NCBI GenBank assembly: GCA_040755395.1
Contig: JBFMAX010000019.1
Coordinates: forward strand, 1-41,187
Length of the DNA: 41,187 bases
Direction: 5' to 3'
DNA from: Nitrospirota bacterium
GTDB lineage: Bacteria > Nitrospirota > Nitrospiria > Nitrospirales > Nitrospiraceae
Under the pieces are notes generated by a model. The model ran no database searches. It was not told the DNA's origin and worked only from the letters and a program-made list of their open reading frames with translations. The position numbers and the translations under genes are program-made. This document shows positions 40,585 to 41,187 of the stretch, piece by piece (position 1 is the stretch's first letter; each line of letters begins with the position of its first letter).

Positions 40585-41074
40585 TCACCGGTGCATACAA
40601 ACAGAATGCGGCTCAGTAGCTCTGGATTGGGCATCGCGCTCAGGGCCCGGTTCCGCTGGGCCGTTCGAATCTTGCGCCTGGCTCAGCTGAATCACCTCTC
40701 GCAGGGCGGCCATGTTCCGGTCGGTGAAATCGTGAACGAGGTGGAAGCGAAGGATCCCTCCACGGTCGATCAGGAACGTCTGGCACCTCAACGGGACGCG
40801 GGACGGAGCCACACCGAAGGCTCGGTGAAGGCGAAGCAGCGGATCGTACAGGAGAGGAGTCCGTGGCGTGATCCTTCGCTCAAGCCACACGCGGTGCAGC
40901 GGACGGGACCCCGAGCTCACGATCAGCAGCGCGGTATCAAGTCGATCCAGACAGTCGCTCTGCCGGTCCCAGGTCTCCGGCTGCGCAATGCCTACGTAGG
41001 GAAGGAAACAGAGGGCCATCCAGCGGCTGGCAAACCGGTCCGAGCGCAGGAAGGTCAATGTTGTCAGCTTTCAT
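40585..41074 (-). pseudogene. Redoxin-like gene, frameshifted near its start and lacking the usual catalytic Cys
   Basis: A well-signalled start (GGGGGAG, then ATG at 41074) encodes MKADNIDLPALGPV, the expected N-terminus of a peroxiredoxin-like protein. The rest of the fold is in another frame: RWMALCFLPYVGIAQPETWD, LLYDPLLRLHRAFGV and TFLIDRGGILRFHLVHDFTD. A one-base change near 41030-41040 would join them. Alternatively a TTG at 41058 starts the second frame directly, but with no ribosome-binding site. The strand corresponding to the peroxidatic P-x-x-x-T/S-x-x-C loop reads GIAQPET, without that Cys. It may be a non-catalytic redoxin, a decaying gene or a gene with a sequencing error. It heads the small minus-strand cluster. 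Confidence 0.6.
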
Positions 41075-41110
41075 GCGAAACTCCCCCCTGAGTTTTCATC
41101 TGAAATTCCT

Positions 41111-41132
41111 CCCTCTCTGGGCACAGGGAGGG
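41111..41132. repeat. Short hairpin between divergent starts
   Basis: CCCTCTCTG and CAGGGAGGG form a 9-bp stem with one T-G pair and a GGCA loop. The right arm overlaps the ribosome-binding site of the gene starting at 41140, so it could mask that site in RNA. Confidence 0.4.
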
Positions 41133-41139
41133 AATCACG

Positions 41140-41187
41140 ATGGAGGAACGAGCCCTCAGTCCAGTAAGTTCCCCGCCGAGTCCAACC
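41140..41187 (+). CDS. Possible start of a gene running off the right edge
   Basis: ATG is preceded by GGGAGG at eight bases, and the frame (MEERALSPVSSPPSPT) is open to the window end. Only 16 codons are visible, so the product cannot be judged. It is divergent from the redoxin-like gene. Confidence 0.3.
   Translation, partial: MEERALSPVSSPPSPT

Overview
This is about 41 kb of GC-rich DNA from a Gram-negative bacterium. The evidence for that is outer-membrane equipment (a TonB-dependent receptor, a TonB C-terminal protein, many lipoproteins, a beta-barrel-like protein) and two sigma-54 enhancer-binding regulators. The gene style resembles Nitrospira/Nitrospirota, but that is an impression from protein families and not a tested assignment. 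No rRNA, tRNA or CRISPR array was seen. The annotation covers about 30 intact genes, several wrecked ones, one insertion sequence and several palindromic repeats.

Layout. 1-4.7 kb: housekeeping-style accessory genes on the minus strand (coiled-coil lipoprotein, DUF2784 membrane protein, patatin-like lipase, DUF488, OsmC, a small membrane protein). 4.7-6.7 kb: an orphan GAF-PAS-sigma54 activator, followed by palindromic repeats built on GGGGTCGGGAGTC. 7.1-21.5 kb: the most distinctive region. A PAS/LuxR regulator sits between two oppositely transcribed cassettes. The left one (minus) encodes an unknown coiled-coil exported protein, a subtilisin-like lipoprotein and an outer-membrane-like protein. 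The right one (plus) encodes a paralogous subtilisin-like lipoprotein and a 2336-residue exported YD/RHS-repeat protein, whose C-terminal domain carries a spaced His/Cys pair like that of caspase-fold peptidases. Both cassettes have the same roughly 25-bp motif, in the same orientation and about 66-72 bp before the first gene, which argues that they form one regulon.

21.5-26.3 kb: a decayed tfoX C-terminus, a small-protein/nucleotidyltransferase pair, two TfoX-like proteins, a methyltransferase, small membrane proteins and a TetR regulator with two matching operator-like palindromes. 26.4-29.2 kb: an ATP-dependent DNA ligase, apparently leaderless, and an AEC-family transporter. 29.2-31.8 kb: a decay zone with a broken insertion sequence whose ends each carry two copies of a terminal motif 36 bp apart, then a topA zinc-ribbon fragment fused to a bacterioferritin tail, then a multiply frameshifted bacterioferritin.

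31.9-39.8 kb: seven co-directional minus-strand genes. A histidine kinase and NtrC-type regulator, preceded by a good sigma-54 promoter and an upstream dyad, lead into a small zinc-finger protein, a TonB-C protein, a TonB-dependent receptor, a PepSY-TM/beta-propeller membrane protein and a periplasmic PepSY-like protein. Together these look like a regulated outer-membrane uptake system, with the substrate unknown. 40.0-41.2 kb: a minus-strand cluster of a frameshifted redoxin-like gene and two tiny cysteine-containing proteins, closed by three consecutive strong hairpins.
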